In this document: positions 49,084 through 59,342 of the stretch, piece after piece
Layout of the letters: every line of letters begins with the position of its first letter
Position numbering within the stretch: the first letter of the stretch is position 1
Assembly (NCBI GenBank): GCA_947466085.1
Contig: CANIEC010000001.1
Coordinates: 32,673-96,672, forward strand
Source of the DNA: Rhodospirillales bacterium
GTDB lineage: Bacteria; Pseudomonadota; Alphaproteobacteria; Reyranellales; Reyranellaceae
DNA length: 64,000 nucleotides
Reading direction: 5' to 3'
The notes under the pieces: model-generated
What the model saw: the letters and a program-made list of their open reading frames with translations, nothing else
Told to the model about the DNA's origin: nothing
Database searches by the model: none
Position numbers and translations under genes: made by a program

Positions 49084-50742
49084 ATGAGCGACCCGAAGAA
49101 CGGCGCGCACCTGCTGGTGCGCAACCTTGAGGCGCAGGGCGTCGAATACATATTTGGCATTCCCGGCGCCAAGATCGATCCCGTCTTCGACGCGCTGGTC
49201 GACTCGAAGATCAAGCTGGTCGTCTGCCGCCACGAGCAGAACGCGACCTTCATCGCGGGCGGGCTGGGCCGGCTGACCGGCAAGGCCGGCGTCGTGCTCG
49301 TGACCTCCGGCCCCGGCGTCTCCAACCTCGCCACCGGTCTCGCCACCGCCAACACCGAAGGCGATCCCGTGGTGGCGCTGGGCGGCGCCGTACCGGTCGC
49401 CGACCGGCTGAAGCAGGCGCACCAGAGCATGGATACGGTGGCGCTCCTGCGGCCCATCACCAAGTACGCGGCCGAGATCGATTCGCCTTCGGCGATTTCC
49501 GAAGCGACCGCCGCCGCCTTCCGCGCCGCCGAATCCGGCCGACCGGGCACCGCCTTCCTCGGACTGCCCAAGGACGTCATGAAGGCCCCGGCTCCCGGCC
49601 CGGTACTCACCCCCGCAACCATCCCGGCGCTCGGCGCTGCAAACACGGAAGCGATCGCCGCCGCCGCCGCCATGATCGAGGCAGCGCAACGGCCGGTGAT
49701 GCTGCTCGGCATGCTGGCGAGCCAGGGTCCCGTCGCCCAGGCGGTTCGCGCGCTGCTCGCCCGCACGCGACTCGCCGTCGCCGGCACCTACCAGGCCGCG
49801 GGCGTGGTACCGCGCGACCGGCTCGACTGTTTCGGCGGACGGGTCGGCCTGTTCCACAACCAGCCGGCCGACCGTCTGCTCGACGAGGCCGACGTCGTGA
49901 TCACCGTGGGGTTCGATCCCGTGGAATACGACCCCGCGCTCTGGAATGCCGGACGCACGCGCAAGCTGATCCACATCGATTGCATCCCGGCCGACTATGA
50001 CCAGTGTTACCGTCCGGACATCGAGCTGATGGGCGACAGCGCCGCAACCCTGCGCGCCCTGTCGGCGCTGTTGCAACCCAAGGATCGCCCGACTCAATCG
50101 GCGCTGCTGGCCGAGATTCAGCGCGAGCGCGCGACGGTGGCCGCAGAGGCAGCCAAACGCACCGGCGCCCCGGTCCATCCGCTGCGGCTGGTGCACGAGC
50201 TGCAGAAGCTGATCGACGAGGATGTGACCCTCTGCTCCGACATGGGCTCGTTCCACATCTGGATGGCGCGGCATCTCATCAGCCACCGGCCGCGACAGAT
50301 CCTGATCAGCAACGGGCAGCAGACCTTGGGCGTCGCCCTGCCCTGGGGCATCGCAGCCTGCCTCGCAGAGCCCGGCCGCAAGGTCCTGTCGGTGTCAGGC
50401 GACGGCGGCTTCCTGTTCTCCGCCGTCGAACTCGAGACGGCCGTACGCCTCAAGTGCAACCTCGTACATCTCGTCTGGATCGACGGCAGCTACAACATGG
50501 TGGGCATCCAGCAGGTCGCCGCCTACGGCCGCGATTCAGGCGTCCATTTCGGCCCCGTGGACCTGGTGAAGTTCGCCGAGTCGATGGGCGCGCAGGGTCT
50601 GATGATCCGGACTGCCGACGAGATCGACCCGGTGCTGCGCAAGGCAATGGCGATGGAAGGCCCGGTCCTGGTCGGCGTGCACGTCGACTATCGCGACAAT
50701 CCAGGCCTGATGGCCGCGATGCACGAGGACGTCATCATCTGA
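49084..50742 (+). CDS. alsS: Thiamine-diphosphate acetolactate synthase, catabolic type
   Basis: The 552-residue enzyme has the activating glutamate in CRHEQNATF, SGPGVSNLATGLATA and the thiamine-diphosphate motif SGDGGFLFSAVELETAV...N. Sequence and length fit the FAD-independent catabolic synthase (AlsS/BudB) that condenses two pyruvates; no small regulatory subunit follows, which also fits. The ATG at 49084 has GAGCGGAG upstream. Only 89 bp separate it from alsD on the opposite strand, so they probably share control. Confidence 0.9.
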   Translation: MSDPKNGAHLLVRNLEAQGVEYIFGIPGAKIDPVFDALVDSKIKLVVCRHEQNATFIAGGLGRLTGKAGVVLVTSGPGVSNLATGLATANTEGDPVVALGGAVPVADRLKQAHQSMDTVALLRPITKYAAEIDSPSAISEATAAAFRAAESGRPGTAFLGLPKDVMKAPAPGPVLTPATIPALGAANTEAIAAAAAMIEAAQRPVMLLGMLASQGPVAQAVRALLARTRLAVAGTYQAAGVVPRDRLDCFGGRVGLFHNQPADRLLDEADVVITVGFDPVEYDPALWNAGRTRKLIHIDCIPADYDQCYRPDIELMGDSAATLRALSALLQPKDRPTQSALLAEIQRERATVAAEAAKRTGAPVHPLRLVHELQKLIDEDVTLCSDMGSFHIWMARHLISHRPRQILISNGQQTLGVALPWGIAACLAEPGRKVLSVSGDGGFLFSAVELETAVRLKCNLVHLVWIDGSYNMVGIQQVAAYGRDSGVHFGPVDLVKFAESMGAQGLMIRTADEIDPVLRKAMAMEGPVLVGVHVDYRDNPGLMAAMHEDVII

Positions 50743-50767
50743 CGTCCCTCCGGGTGACGGTCCGCGA

Positions 50768-51277
50768 TCAGCGCAGACCGTAGGACCGACGGCCGGCCGA
50801 CGTCAGGTCGACCGCCCAGGCGCCGAGCAGGCAGAGGAAGGCCAGGATCGCGCCGAGCGTACGGACGTGGTTCCACAGCGCCCACGGAACCGAGAAGTCC
50901 TTCCAGTAGCTCGCCGCATTGGCGTCGGCACCCGCCACGGTGGCCAGCGTCTCGTTCAGCGGCACGTTGACCTGCAGGGTGACGCCGATCACCGCGGCGG
51001 CATGGATCAGCGCGGCGAGGCCGGCGAGGCGCGCCGCCCCTCGATGGCCGGCCGACCGGGCGCCCAGCGCCGCCAGGAGCGGCAGGATCAGGGCGCCGAA
51101 GAAGACGACGGCGAAGATCGGGCTGCGCACGACGATGTTGATGCCATGCATCGAATTCACGGCCGACATGGCACCGCCGAGATCGAGGCCCGGCATGACG
51201 ATGGTCGAGAAGGAATAGAAGATGCCCGCGCTCAGTGCGGTGCACAGCAAGGCGAGGACGAAGAAGACGTGGCGCAT
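50768..51277 (-). CDS. DUF1772 (anthrone-oxygenase-like) membrane protein
   Basis: The 169-residue protein has four hydrophobic segments (about 2-24, 50-72, 84-105 and 138-158) and conserved polar residues of DUF1772, including NVPLNETLATV and FSVPWALWNHVRTL. The family includes fungal anthrone oxygenases, but most bacterial members have no known role. It stands alone between the alsS gene and a monooxygenase gene. Confidence 0.82.
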   Translation of the reverse strand: MRHVFFVLALLCTALSAGIFYSFSTIVMPGLDLGGAMSAVNSMHGINIVVRSPIFAVVFFGALILPLLAALGARSAGHRGAARLAGLAALIHAAAVIGVTLQVNVPLNETLATVAGADANAASYWKDFSVPWALWNHVRTLGAILAFLCLLGAWAVDLTSAGRRSYGLR

Positions 51278-51316
51278 CCCTGAAACTCCGCTGACCCACC
51301 CTACGAAGCTGCAGCC

Positions 51317-52495
51317 CTAGCTGAGGCCGTTGCCGCCGTAAAGCCACTCCAGAGAGTCGAGCCACTGATCCTGCGTCCGGGCGCCCATCATGGCGTTGCG
51401 CAATGCCGCGTGCGGGCCGGCCGGATGATAGACGTGGTCGCCCATGGCGCGGGACATCAGCTGTGTTCTTGCCGTGCGCAGGACGCGGCGATCGCGATAG
51501 GTGACGAGACCGGCCTCGATGGAATCGCTGCGGGACAGCGAATCGGCGAGGCACACGGCATCCTCCATCGCCATGCAGCCTCCCTGTGACATGTACTGCA
51601 GCATAGGGTGTGCAGCGTCTCCCAGCAGTGCCACCCGCCCATCGACCCAGCGGTCGACCGGATCACGATCACAGAGAACCCACATGTGCCAGTTCCGGCC
51701 ATGGCCAATGATGTTCTGTGCCCGTTCGCAGACATGCGTGAAGCCCTTGCGGACCTCTTCCGTATCGACCGGCCTGCCGGCGACGGGCTCGGGCGCGTGG
51801 TTGTGATAGGTCACGACGAGGTTGAAGAGCTTCCACCCCGATAGCGGATAGTGGACGATGTGGCACTTCGGCCCGGCCCACAGCGTCGCGGCGTTCCAGC
51901 GCAGATCCTCCGGCATCTGGTCGGTCGGAATCACCGAGCGGTAGGTCGTATGTCCCGACACGCGCGGCGGCCCGTCATTGGTCACCTGTGCGCGCACGTT
52001 CGACCACAGCCCGTCGGCGCCGATCAGGGCACGGCCCCTGACCGTCTCGCCGTTGCGCAGCCGGGCGACCACCGATGTGCCATCCTGGTCGTAGCCGGTG
52101 ACTTCGACACTGGTGCGCAGTTCGATCAGGGGATGAACCTCGCACCCCTTCAGCAGTACGCCGTGAAGATCGCCGCGATGCACGACGGCGTAGGGATTGC
52201 CGAAGCGGGCACGAAATCTTTCGCCGAGGTCGATGTGGCAGATCTCGCCGTCGGCCAGCGCATCCATCAGCCGCAGCTGGTCGATGTAGACCGCCATGCC
52301 GCGCGCCGCCTCGCCGACACCGAGCCGGTCGAAGCAATGGAAGGCGTTTGGCCCGAGCTGGATGCCGGCGCCGATCTCGCCCAGTCGGCTCGCTTTCTCC
52401 AGCACCTGCGAGGCGATGCCCTTCTGGGCGAGGGCCAGCGCCGTCGCCAGTCCGCCGATGCCGCCGCCGGCGATGAGGATCCTATCTGGGGCCAC
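51317..52495 (-). CDS. FAD-dependent monooxygenase (3-hydroxybenzoate 6-hydroxylase/salicylate hydroxylase-like)
   Basis: The 392-residue flavoprotein has ILIAGGGIGGLATALALAQKG, GAGIQLGPNAFHCFDRLG, LIGADGLWSNVRAQV and LLGDAAHPMLQYMSQGGCMA. The last of these, with the tyrosine, and the length near 394 are typical of 3-hydroxybenzoate 6-hydroxylase. It would convert a hydroxybenzoate to a dihydroxybenzoate such as gentisate. It starts at GTG 52495, inside the last codons of the upstream CoA-isomerase-like gene (14-nt overlap). No gentisate dioxygenase is present in the window, so the exact substrate is not proven. Confidence 0.87.
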   Translation of the reverse strand: MAPDRILIAGGGIGGLATALALAQKGIASQVLEKASRLGEIGAGIQLGPNAFHCFDRLGVGEAARGMAVYIDQLRLMDALADGEICHIDLGERFRARFGNPYAVVHRGDLHGVLLKGCEVHPLIELRTSVEVTGYDQDGTSVVARLRNGETVRGRALIGADGLWSNVRAQVTNDGPPRVSGHTTYRSVIPTDQMPEDLRWNAATLWAGPKCHIVHYPLSGWKLFNLVVTYHNHAPEPVAGRPVDTEEVRKGFTHVCERAQNIIGHGRNWHMWVLCDRDPVDRWVDGRVALLGDAAHPMLQYMSQGGCMAMEDAVCLADSLSRSDSIEAGLVTYRDRRVLRTARTQLMSRAMGDHVYHPAGPHAALRNAMMGARTQDQWLDSLEWLYGGNGLS

Positions 52496-53696
52496 CGATG
52501 ACCTTGTCGTCGTGCAACCGGGTGATCTCATGCCCGGGCAGGCCCAGGATACCGGACAGGATCTCGTCCGTATGCTGGCCGAGGACGGGCGCCGGCTGCG
52601 GCGGCTGGCGCGGCACCGCGCCGAACTGCATCGGCGAGGCGGCGACCGGATAGCGGCCAATGCCTGGCTGGTCGAGGATGGTGAACATCGGGTTGTCGAG
52701 CACGTTCGCCCTGTCGGCGGCCAGCTCCCGGAACGTCTGGTAAGGCGCCCAGAGCGCACCGGCCTTCTTCAGGGCGGCCGAGACTTCCGCTGCGGCGTGG
52801 GCGGCGACCCACGGCTCGATGACGGCGATGAGCTGCTGGCGGGCGTTCCAGCGGCCGGCATCGCTCTTGAGATCGACACCCGTCTCGACCTCGATCTTCC
52901 TGAAGGCGTCGGCGAACCCGCCCGCGGCGGCCAGCGCATCGACATGGCGATCCGAGAAGATGCAGATCATCACGAAGCGGCCATCCTTCGTGCGGAAGTC
53001 GCGACCGAAGGTACCGAAGATCTCGTTGCCGAAACGCGGGCGGTCGACATCGTTCACCACCGCTTCGCCGATGTAGCCCAGCGCCGAGGTGGTCGCGAGC
53101 GCCATGTCCTGCAGCGGCAGCACGATCTTCTGACCCTGCCCCGTCATGCGCCGGTGACGCTCGGCCGCCAGCAGCGACAGGGCGCCAGCATAGGCGGCGG
53201 CGAGATCCCAGGGCGGGCAGACGGCGTTCACCGGTCCCTCATGATCGACCGGGCCGGTGACCATGGGGAAGCCGGTAATGGCGTTCACCGTGTAGTCGAC
53301 ATGCGCCGAGCCGTCGCGCGCGCCAATGATGTTGAGCGCGATCAGGTCGGCACGCTTCTTCGCCAGCTCCTCGTAGGCGAGCCAGCCGCGCGCCGGCATG
53401 TTGGTGGTGAAGATGCCCGCGCCCTCGCCCGGCGCGGTGATCAGCGCCGTGAGCAGCTCGCGGCCCCGGGGATTGCGCAGGTCGACGGCGATCGAGCGTT
53501 TGCCCTTGTTGAGGCCGGCCCAGTAGATCGACCGGCCATCCTCGGTCACCGGCCAGCGTTCATTGTCGAGGCCGCCCTTGATGTCGTCGAAGCGGATCAC
53601 GTCGGCGCCCATCTGGGCGAGCGTCATGCCTCCCAGCGGCGCAGCGATGAATGCCGAGCCTTCGACGATGCGAAGGCCCGCGAGAATGCCTGTCAT
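52482..53696 (-). CDS. CaiB/BaiF CoA-transferase, 2-methylfumaryl-CoA isomerase-like
   Basis: The 404-residue protein begins LAGLRIVEGSAFIAAPLGGMTLAQMGADVIRFDDIKGGLD and has WAGLNKGKRSIAVDLRNP and the catalytic aspartate region LPLQDMALAT. The EGSAFVAAPLGGMTLAQ start and KGGLD...RWP block are, as I recall them, those of mesaconyl-CoA C1-C4 CoA transferase of the 3-hydroxypropionate cycle and its many catabolic relatives. It therefore probably moves CoA within or between dicarboxylic acids. It overlaps the monooxygenase gene by 14 nt and lies 30 bp upstream of nothing else on its strand except the flavin oxidoreductase. Confidence 0.8.
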   Translation of the reverse strand: MTGILAGLRIVEGSAFIAAPLGGMTLAQMGADVIRFDDIKGGLDNERWPVTEDGRSIYWAGLNKGKRSIAVDLRNPRGRELLTALITAPGEGAGIFTTNMPARGWLAYEELAKKRADLIALNIIGARDGSAHVDYTVNAITGFPMVTGPVDHEGPVNAVCPPWDLAAAYAGALSLLAAERHRRMTGQGQKIVLPLQDMALATTSALGYIGEAVVNDVDRPRFGNEIFGTFGRDFRTKDGRFVMICIFSDRHVDALAAAGGFADAFRKIEVETGVDLKSDAGRWNARQQLIAVIEPWVAAHAAAEVSAALKKAGALWAPYQTFRELAADRANVLDNPMFTILDQPGIGRYPVAASPMQFGAVPRQPPQPAPVLGQHTDEILSGILGLPGHEITRLHDDKVIGGPR

Positions 53697-53726
53697 GAAC
53701 GTTTCCCGTAGTTATTGCTTATCTTG

Positions 53727-54848
53727 TTACTTCCGGCCGAGCGTGTACTCGCGCTTCTCCAGCCACCAGCCGTATTCCGGCGTCCACAGGTCGAAGTCGG
53801 GATCGCAGCCCAGCGCCTGCGCGGCGTGCAACGCCCAGAACGGCTCGTAGAGCGCCTGGCGGCCGATCGCGATCAGGTCGGCGTCGCCCGACTGCAGGAT
53901 CGCCTCGGCTTGCGGCCCGTCGAGGATCAGTCCGACGGCCATCGTCGCGATGCCCGCCTGCTTCTTCACCGCCGACGCGAACGGCACCTGGAAGCCGAGC
54001 CCGCGCTTCACACCGGCGGCCGTGGCTGCGCCCGCGATGCCACCGGAGGAGCAGTCGATCACGTCGACCCCGATCGCCTTCAGCTCCTGCGCGAAGGCCA
54101 CCGTGTCGTCGACGTCCCAGCCACCACCGCCATCGACGGCGGAGACGCGCACGAACAGCGGCTTGTTCTCCGGCCATGCCTGTCGCACGGCGCGCGCCAC
54201 GTCGAGCGGGAAGCGCATGCGGCCGGCACGGTCGCCGCCATACTGATCGTTGCGCGTGTTGCTGATCGGCGAGAGGAACTGCGCCAGCAGGTAGCCGTGC
54301 GCCCCATGCACCTCGAGCACGTCGTAGCCCGCCGCATCGGCACGCTTCGCGGCGGCCGCGAACTTCTGCACCAGCTCCTCGATCTCGGCGACCGAGAGAG
54401 CGCGCGGCTTGAGCCAGCCTTCGGCCGCCGCGAGGTCGGTCGGACCCACGACTTCCCATTTCTTCCAGCCGGCACCTTCCGGTCCGAGCTGGCCGCGCTT
54501 GTCGAAGGTGCGCGGCGTCGAGCCCTTGCGACCCGAGTGGGTGATCTGCGTCGCAGACAGCACGCCCTCGCCGCGGATGAAGTCGGTCAGCCGCTTGTGG
54601 CTCGCGATCTGGCCGTCGTCCCACAGGCCGAGATCGCCCTGGGTGACCCTGCCGCGCGGTTCCACGGCGCAGTTCTCGGTGAACACGGTGCCGAACCTGC
54701 CCAGCGCGAACTTGCCGAGATGGACGAGGTGGAAGTCGTTCACCAGCCCGTCCGTCGCGCGGAACTGGACCATGGGCGAGACGACACAGCGATTGGGCGC
54801 GGTGACGCCGCGCATCTTGAGCGGCGAGAAGAGAAGCGGTTTCTGCAA
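53727..54848 (-). CDS. NADH:flavin oxidoreductase/old yellow enzyme (YqjM-like)
   Basis: The 373-residue protein has the FMN-binding and catalytic blocks VVSPMVQF, ITHSGRKG, VHGAHGYLLAQFLSP (the H-x-x-H substrate pair), NTRNDQYGG and DLIAIGRQALYEPFW. It reduces activated carbon-carbon double bonds with NAD(P)H. The reading frame has no ATG at the right place; I chose TTG at 54848 because GGGGGA lies about 8 nt upstream and the protein then starts QKPLLFSPLKMRG as expected. It is the first gene of a three-gene reverse run and is divergent from the deacylase gene. Confidence 0.88.
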   Translation of the reverse strand: MQKPLLFSPLKMRGVTAPNRCVVSPMVQFRATDGLVNDFHLVHLGKFALGRFGTVFTENCAVEPRGRVTQGDLGLWDDGQIASHKRLTDFIRGEGVLSATQITHSGRKGSTPRTFDKRGQLGPEGAGWKKWEVVGPTDLAAAEGWLKPRALSVAEIEELVQKFAAAAKRADAAGYDVLEVHGAHGYLLAQFLSPISNTRNDQYGGDRAGRMRFPLDVARAVRQAWPENKPLFVRVSAVDGGGGWDVDDTVAFAQELKAIGVDVIDCSSGGIAGAATAAGVKRGLGFQVPFASAVKKQAGIATMAVGLILDGPQAEAILQSGDADLIAIGRQALYEPFWALHAAQALGCDPDFDLWTPEYGWWLEKREYTLGRK

Positions 54849-54926
54849 AGGTCGGTCCCCCGGACGAGGTGGCTGTCGAGAAGCCGAACATAGACCGGGG
54901 CGGCCCTCAGGGCCTATCCTCCCGCC

Positions 54927-56633
54927 ATGTTTGACCTCGTCATCCGAAACGGAACCGTGATCGATGGCTCCGGCGCCCCGCGCCGCGTCGCCGATGTTGC
55001 AGTGCAGGACGGCAGAATCGCCGCCGTTGGTCCCAAGCTGGGACAGGCCAGGCGCGAGATCGACGCCGAGGGGCTGATCGTCGCCCCGGGCTTCGTCGAC
55101 ATCCACACCCACTATGACGGCCAGGCAACCTGGGACCCGTTCGTCACACCGTCCTCCTGGCATGGCGTCACGACGACGGTGTTCGGCAATTGCGGCGTCG
55201 GCTTCGCGCCGGTGCGGCCGGGCGCGTCGGGCTATCTCATCAACCTGATGGAAGGCGTCGAGGACATTCCCGGTACCGTCCTCAGCGAAGGCGTGAAGTT
55301 CAACTGGGAGTCCTTCCCCGACTATCTCGACGCGCTGGCCTCGATGGACCGCGCGGTCGACGTGGCCGCCCAGCTCCCGCACGGCGCGCTGCGCTTCTAC
55401 GTGATGGGCGATCGCGGCGCCGAACACGCCGAGGTGCCGACCGAACGCGAGATCGAGGAGATGGCCCGCCTCACCGAGGAGGCGCTGCATGCCGGTGCCA
55501 TGGGCTTCACCACTTCGCGCACCACCAAGCACAAGGCGCGAGACGGCCGGTTCACGCCCTCGCTCAGCGCCCGCGAGGCCGAGCTGCTGGGCATTGCCCA
55601 GGGCATGAAGCGCGCCGGTCGCGGTGTTCTGCAGGTCAATTCGGACTTTGGCCCCGGTGAATTCGAGGCGCTCGACGCGGCCGCGAAGCTGGCAGGCCGG
55701 CCGCTCTCCTGCCTGCTGGTCCAGGTCGATGCGCAGCCGAAGCTGTGGCGCGAGACGCTCGACCAGATCAACGCCGTGCGACGGACCGGCCGCGTGGCCA
55801 ACGCGCAGGTCGGCTCCCGGCCGATCGGCGTCATCATGGGCCTCGAGACGACGGCGCATCCTTTCGCCGGCCATCGCGCCTGGCTTGACATGCGCAAGCT
55901 GTCTCCCGAGGAGCGCTACCAGCGACTCGTGACCGATGCCAACCTGCGCAAGACACTCACCGAGACGCAGCAGGAACCCAACCCGCGCGCCTTCATGGCC
56001 CAGGCGTTTGACCGGATGTTCCCGATCGGCGAGCGGCCTGACTACGAGCCCCAGACCGAGGATTCGATCGCGGCCATCGCGCAACGCATGGGACGCACGC
56101 CGCAGGCGGTGGCGCTCGAGGAAATGATGTCGCGCGGCGGCAAGGGCCTGCTGATGCTTCCGTTCGAGAACTATGCCTATGGCAGCCTCGACGTGGTGCA
56201 CGAGATGATCACCGATCCGGCGTCGGTGCTGGGCATCGCCGACGGCGGCGCCCATGTCGGCGTGATCTGCGACGCCTCCTCGCCGACCTCCTTGCTGACC
56301 CTGTGGGGCCGCGACCGCACGCGCGGACCGAAGCTCGACCTCGAATTCCTGATCGCCAAGCAGACGCGCGGCACGGCCGAGGCCTACGGGCTGATGGACC
56401 GTGGCCTGCTGGCGCCCGGCCACAAGGCCGACATCAACGTGATCGACTTCGACGCCCTCGCCCTGAAGCGCCCCGAGGTGGCCTACGACCTGCCGACCGG
56501 TGGCCGACGCCTGATCCAGCGCGCCTCGGGCTATCGGCACACATTCAACGCCGGCGTGGAGACACTGCAGAACGACGAGTTGACCGGCGAACGCCCGGGC
56601 CGGCTGGTGCGTGGGGCGCAGGCGGCGGGTTAA
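54927..56633 (+). CDS. N-acyl-D-amino-acid deacylase / D-aminoacylase family amidohydrolase
   Basis: The 568-residue protein starts MFDLVIRNGTVIDGSGAPRRVADV and has the metal site GFVDIHTHYDGQATWDP, VTTTVFGNCGVG, and GGAHVGVICDAS with the catalytic aspartate. This is the pattern of the D-aminoacylase branch of the amidohydrolases, which hydrolyse N-acyl-D-amino acids and related cyclic or peptide-like amides. It follows the hydantoinase theme of the region (HyuAB produce N-carbamoyl or N-acyl acids). It is divergent from the flavin oxidoreductase and ends just before a palindromic element. Confidence 0.9.
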   Translation: MFDLVIRNGTVIDGSGAPRRVADVAVQDGRIAAVGPKLGQARREIDAEGLIVAPGFVDIHTHYDGQATWDPFVTPSSWHGVTTTVFGNCGVGFAPVRPGASGYLINLMEGVEDIPGTVLSEGVKFNWESFPDYLDALASMDRAVDVAAQLPHGALRFYVMGDRGAEHAEVPTEREIEEMARLTEEALHAGAMGFTTSRTTKHKARDGRFTPSLSAREAELLGIAQGMKRAGRGVLQVNSDFGPGEFEALDAAAKLAGRPLSCLLVQVDAQPKLWRETLDQINAVRRTGRVANAQVGSRPIGVIMGLETTAHPFAGHRAWLDMRKLSPEERYQRLVTDANLRKTLTETQQEPNPRAFMAQAFDRMFPIGERPDYEPQTEDSIAAIAQRMGRTPQAVALEEMMSRGGKGLLMLPFENYAYGSLDVVHEMITDPASVLGIADGGAHVGVICDASSPTSLLTLWGRDRTRGPKLDLEFLIAKQTRGTAEAYGLMDRGLLAPGHKADINVIDFDALALKRPEVAYDLPTGGRRLIQRASGYRHTFNAGVETLQNDELTGERPGRLVRGAQAAG

Positions 56634-56637
56634 GTTC

Positions 56638-56759
56638 CCGTCGTCTCGACCGGAGCGCGTAGCGCGGAGTGGAGAGACCTACTCTCCACCAAAAGTCGTC
56701 AAATCGTGGAGAGAAGGTCTCTCCACTTCGCCCCTTCGGGGCTGCGGTCGAGACGACGG
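56638..56759. repeat. 122-bp palindromic element between convergent genes
   Basis: The outer arms CCGTCGTCTCGACC (56638-56651) and GGTCGAGACGACGG (56746-56759) are exact complements. Inside are small hairpins GCGC-GTA-GCGC and CCCC-TTC-GGGG, and an inner stem GTGGAGAGACC/GGTCTCTCCAC plus CTCTCCAC/GTGGAGAG around a 16-nt loop. It fills the whole space between the deacylase stop (56633) and the urtE end (56768). It can serve as a bidirectional terminator, but its layered structure is that of a dispersed palindromic element. Confidence 0.88.
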
Positions 56760-56767
56760 AGTTTTCC

Positions 56768-57465
56768 TCACACCGTCATGTGCTTGCGCACGGCCTCGAC
56801 GTCGAAGGTTTCTCGCGTACCCGAGAGCACGACCTCGCCGCGGTCCATGACGGCGAAGTCGTCGGCGAGTTCGTGGGCGAAGTCGAGATACTGTTCGACC
56901 AGCACGATCGCCATGTCGCCGCGCTGGCGCAGGTAGACGATGGCGCGGCCGATGTCCTTGATGACCGACGGCTGGATGCCTTCGGTCGGCTCGTCGAGCA
57001 GCAGGAGCTTCGGCCTCATGGTGAGCGCCCGGCCGATCGCGAGCTGCTGCTGCTGGCCGCCGGAGAGATCGCCGCCGCGGCGCTTCAGCATCGACTGCAG
57101 CACCGGGAAGAGTTCGAACACCTCGTCCGGCACCTTCTTGTGCTCGCGGCTGACCGGCGCAAAGCCGGTCTCGAGGTTTTCCTTCACCGTCAGCAGCGGG
57201 AAGATCTCGCGGCCCTGCGGCACCAGCGCGACGCCGCGACGCGCGCGCTCGTAGGGCGGCAGCTTCGAGACTTCCTGGCCATCGACCTGGATGGTCCCCG
57301 AGGCGATCGACTGCATGCCGGAGATGGCGCGCAGCAGGCTGGTCTTGCCGACGCCGTTGCGGCCCAGCAGGCAGGTCACGCGGCCGATCGTGGCCGACAG
57401 CGACACGCTGCGCAGCGCCTGGGCGGCGCCGTAGTAGAGATTGACGTTCTGGACTGAAAGCATCG

Positions 57466-57469
<4 letters not shown>
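56768..57469 (-). CDS. urtE: Urea ABC transporter ATP-binding subunit UrtE
   Basis: The 233-residue ATPase has Walker A GRNGVGKTS, signature DLSGGQQQQLAIGRAL and Walker B LLLLDEPTEGIQPSVI, with the TEGIQPS ending typical of LivF-like UrtE. It starts VQNVNLYYGAAQALRSV. The ATG at 57469 overlaps the urtD stop (ATGA); a second ATG two codons later would also be acceptable. It is the last gene of urtABCDE and, with UrtD, powers urea import. Confidence 0.94.
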
Positions 57470-58223
<754 letters not shown>

Positions 58224-58227
<4 letters not shown>

Positions 58228-59342
58228 GCCGGCGCCCTCGCCTTGCGGGCCTGCGACCGGCTCTTCATCTGGCCCCACAGGCCCACGATGCCCTTGGGCA
58301 GCAGCAGTGTGACGACGATGAACAGCGCACCCAACGCGAACAGCCAGACTTCCGGCAGCGCGCCGGTCAGCCAGGTCTTGCCGAAGTTCACCAGGACGGC
58401 GCCGATGATCGGGCCGACCAGCGTGCCACGGCCGCCGACCGCCACCCAGAGGACGGCCTCAATGGAATTGCCAGGCGCGAACTCGCCGGGATTGATGATG
58501 CCGACCTGCGGCACGTAAAGGGCGCCCGCGACGCCCGCCATCGCGGCCGACAGGACGAAGACGAAGAGCTTGAAGCCTTCGACCCGGTACCCGAGGAAAC
58601 GCATGCGGCTCTCCGCGTCACGCACCGCCGTGAGCGCCTTGCCGAAGCGCGAGCTGACGACCGCAGCCGAGATGATGAGGCCGAGGGCGAGCGCGACGGC
58701 TGAGGCGAAGAACAGCGCAGCGCGGGTCTCGCTGGCCTGGACCGAATAGCCCAGGATGTCCTTGAAATCGGTCAGGCCGTTATTGCCGCCCAGGCCCATG
58801 TCGTTGCGGAAGAAGGCGAGCATCAGGGCGAAGGTCATCGCCTGGGTGATGATCGACAGATAGACGCCGGTCACGCGGCTGCGGAAGGCGAACCAGCCGA
58901 GTGCGAAGGCCAGCACGCTGGGCACCAGCACCACCATGATGGCCGCGAACCAGAAATGGTCGAAGCCGTGCCAGAACCAGGGAAGTTCCTTGTAGTTCAG
59001 GAACACCATGAAGTCGGGCAGGATCGGATTGCCGTAGACGCCGCGGGTGCCGATCTGGCGCATGAGATACATGCCCATGCAGTAGCCGCCGAGAGCGAAG
59101 AAGGCGCCGTGACCCAGCGAGAGGATGCCGCAAAAGCCCCAGACCAGATCGACCGCCAGCGCGAGCAGCGCATAGCAGAGATACTTGCCGAAGAGTTGCA
59201 GCACCCAGGACGGCACGTGCGCGGGGTTCGTCGCGGCCAGGATCAGGTTGGCCAGCGGCAGGGCGATGCCGACGGCCAGGACCAGGAGGACGCAGAGACG
59301 CAGGTTGCGGTCCATGCCCTGCCAGAGAAAGCGCGTGATCAT
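58224..59342 (-). CDS. urtC: Urea ABC transporter permease UrtC
   Basis: The 372-residue membrane protein is rich in hydrophobic segments and has the LivM-type blocks GILSLGHGAFFALGGYCMGMYLM and VRDAESRMRFLGYRVEGFKLFVF. A long loop between segments (NPILPDFMVFLNYKELPWFWHGFDHF) is typical of UrtC. The ATG at 59342 overlaps the urtB stop by 4 nt. It forms the transmembrane channel with UrtB. Confidence 0.94.

Noticed and set aside
53727..56540. Single 937-codon reverse frame covering the flavin oxidoreductase and the deacylase region
   Set aside because: Only the 3' 373 codons read as old yellow enzyme. The upstream part is antisense to the deacylase gene, and a TTG with GGGGGA upstream marks the true start.
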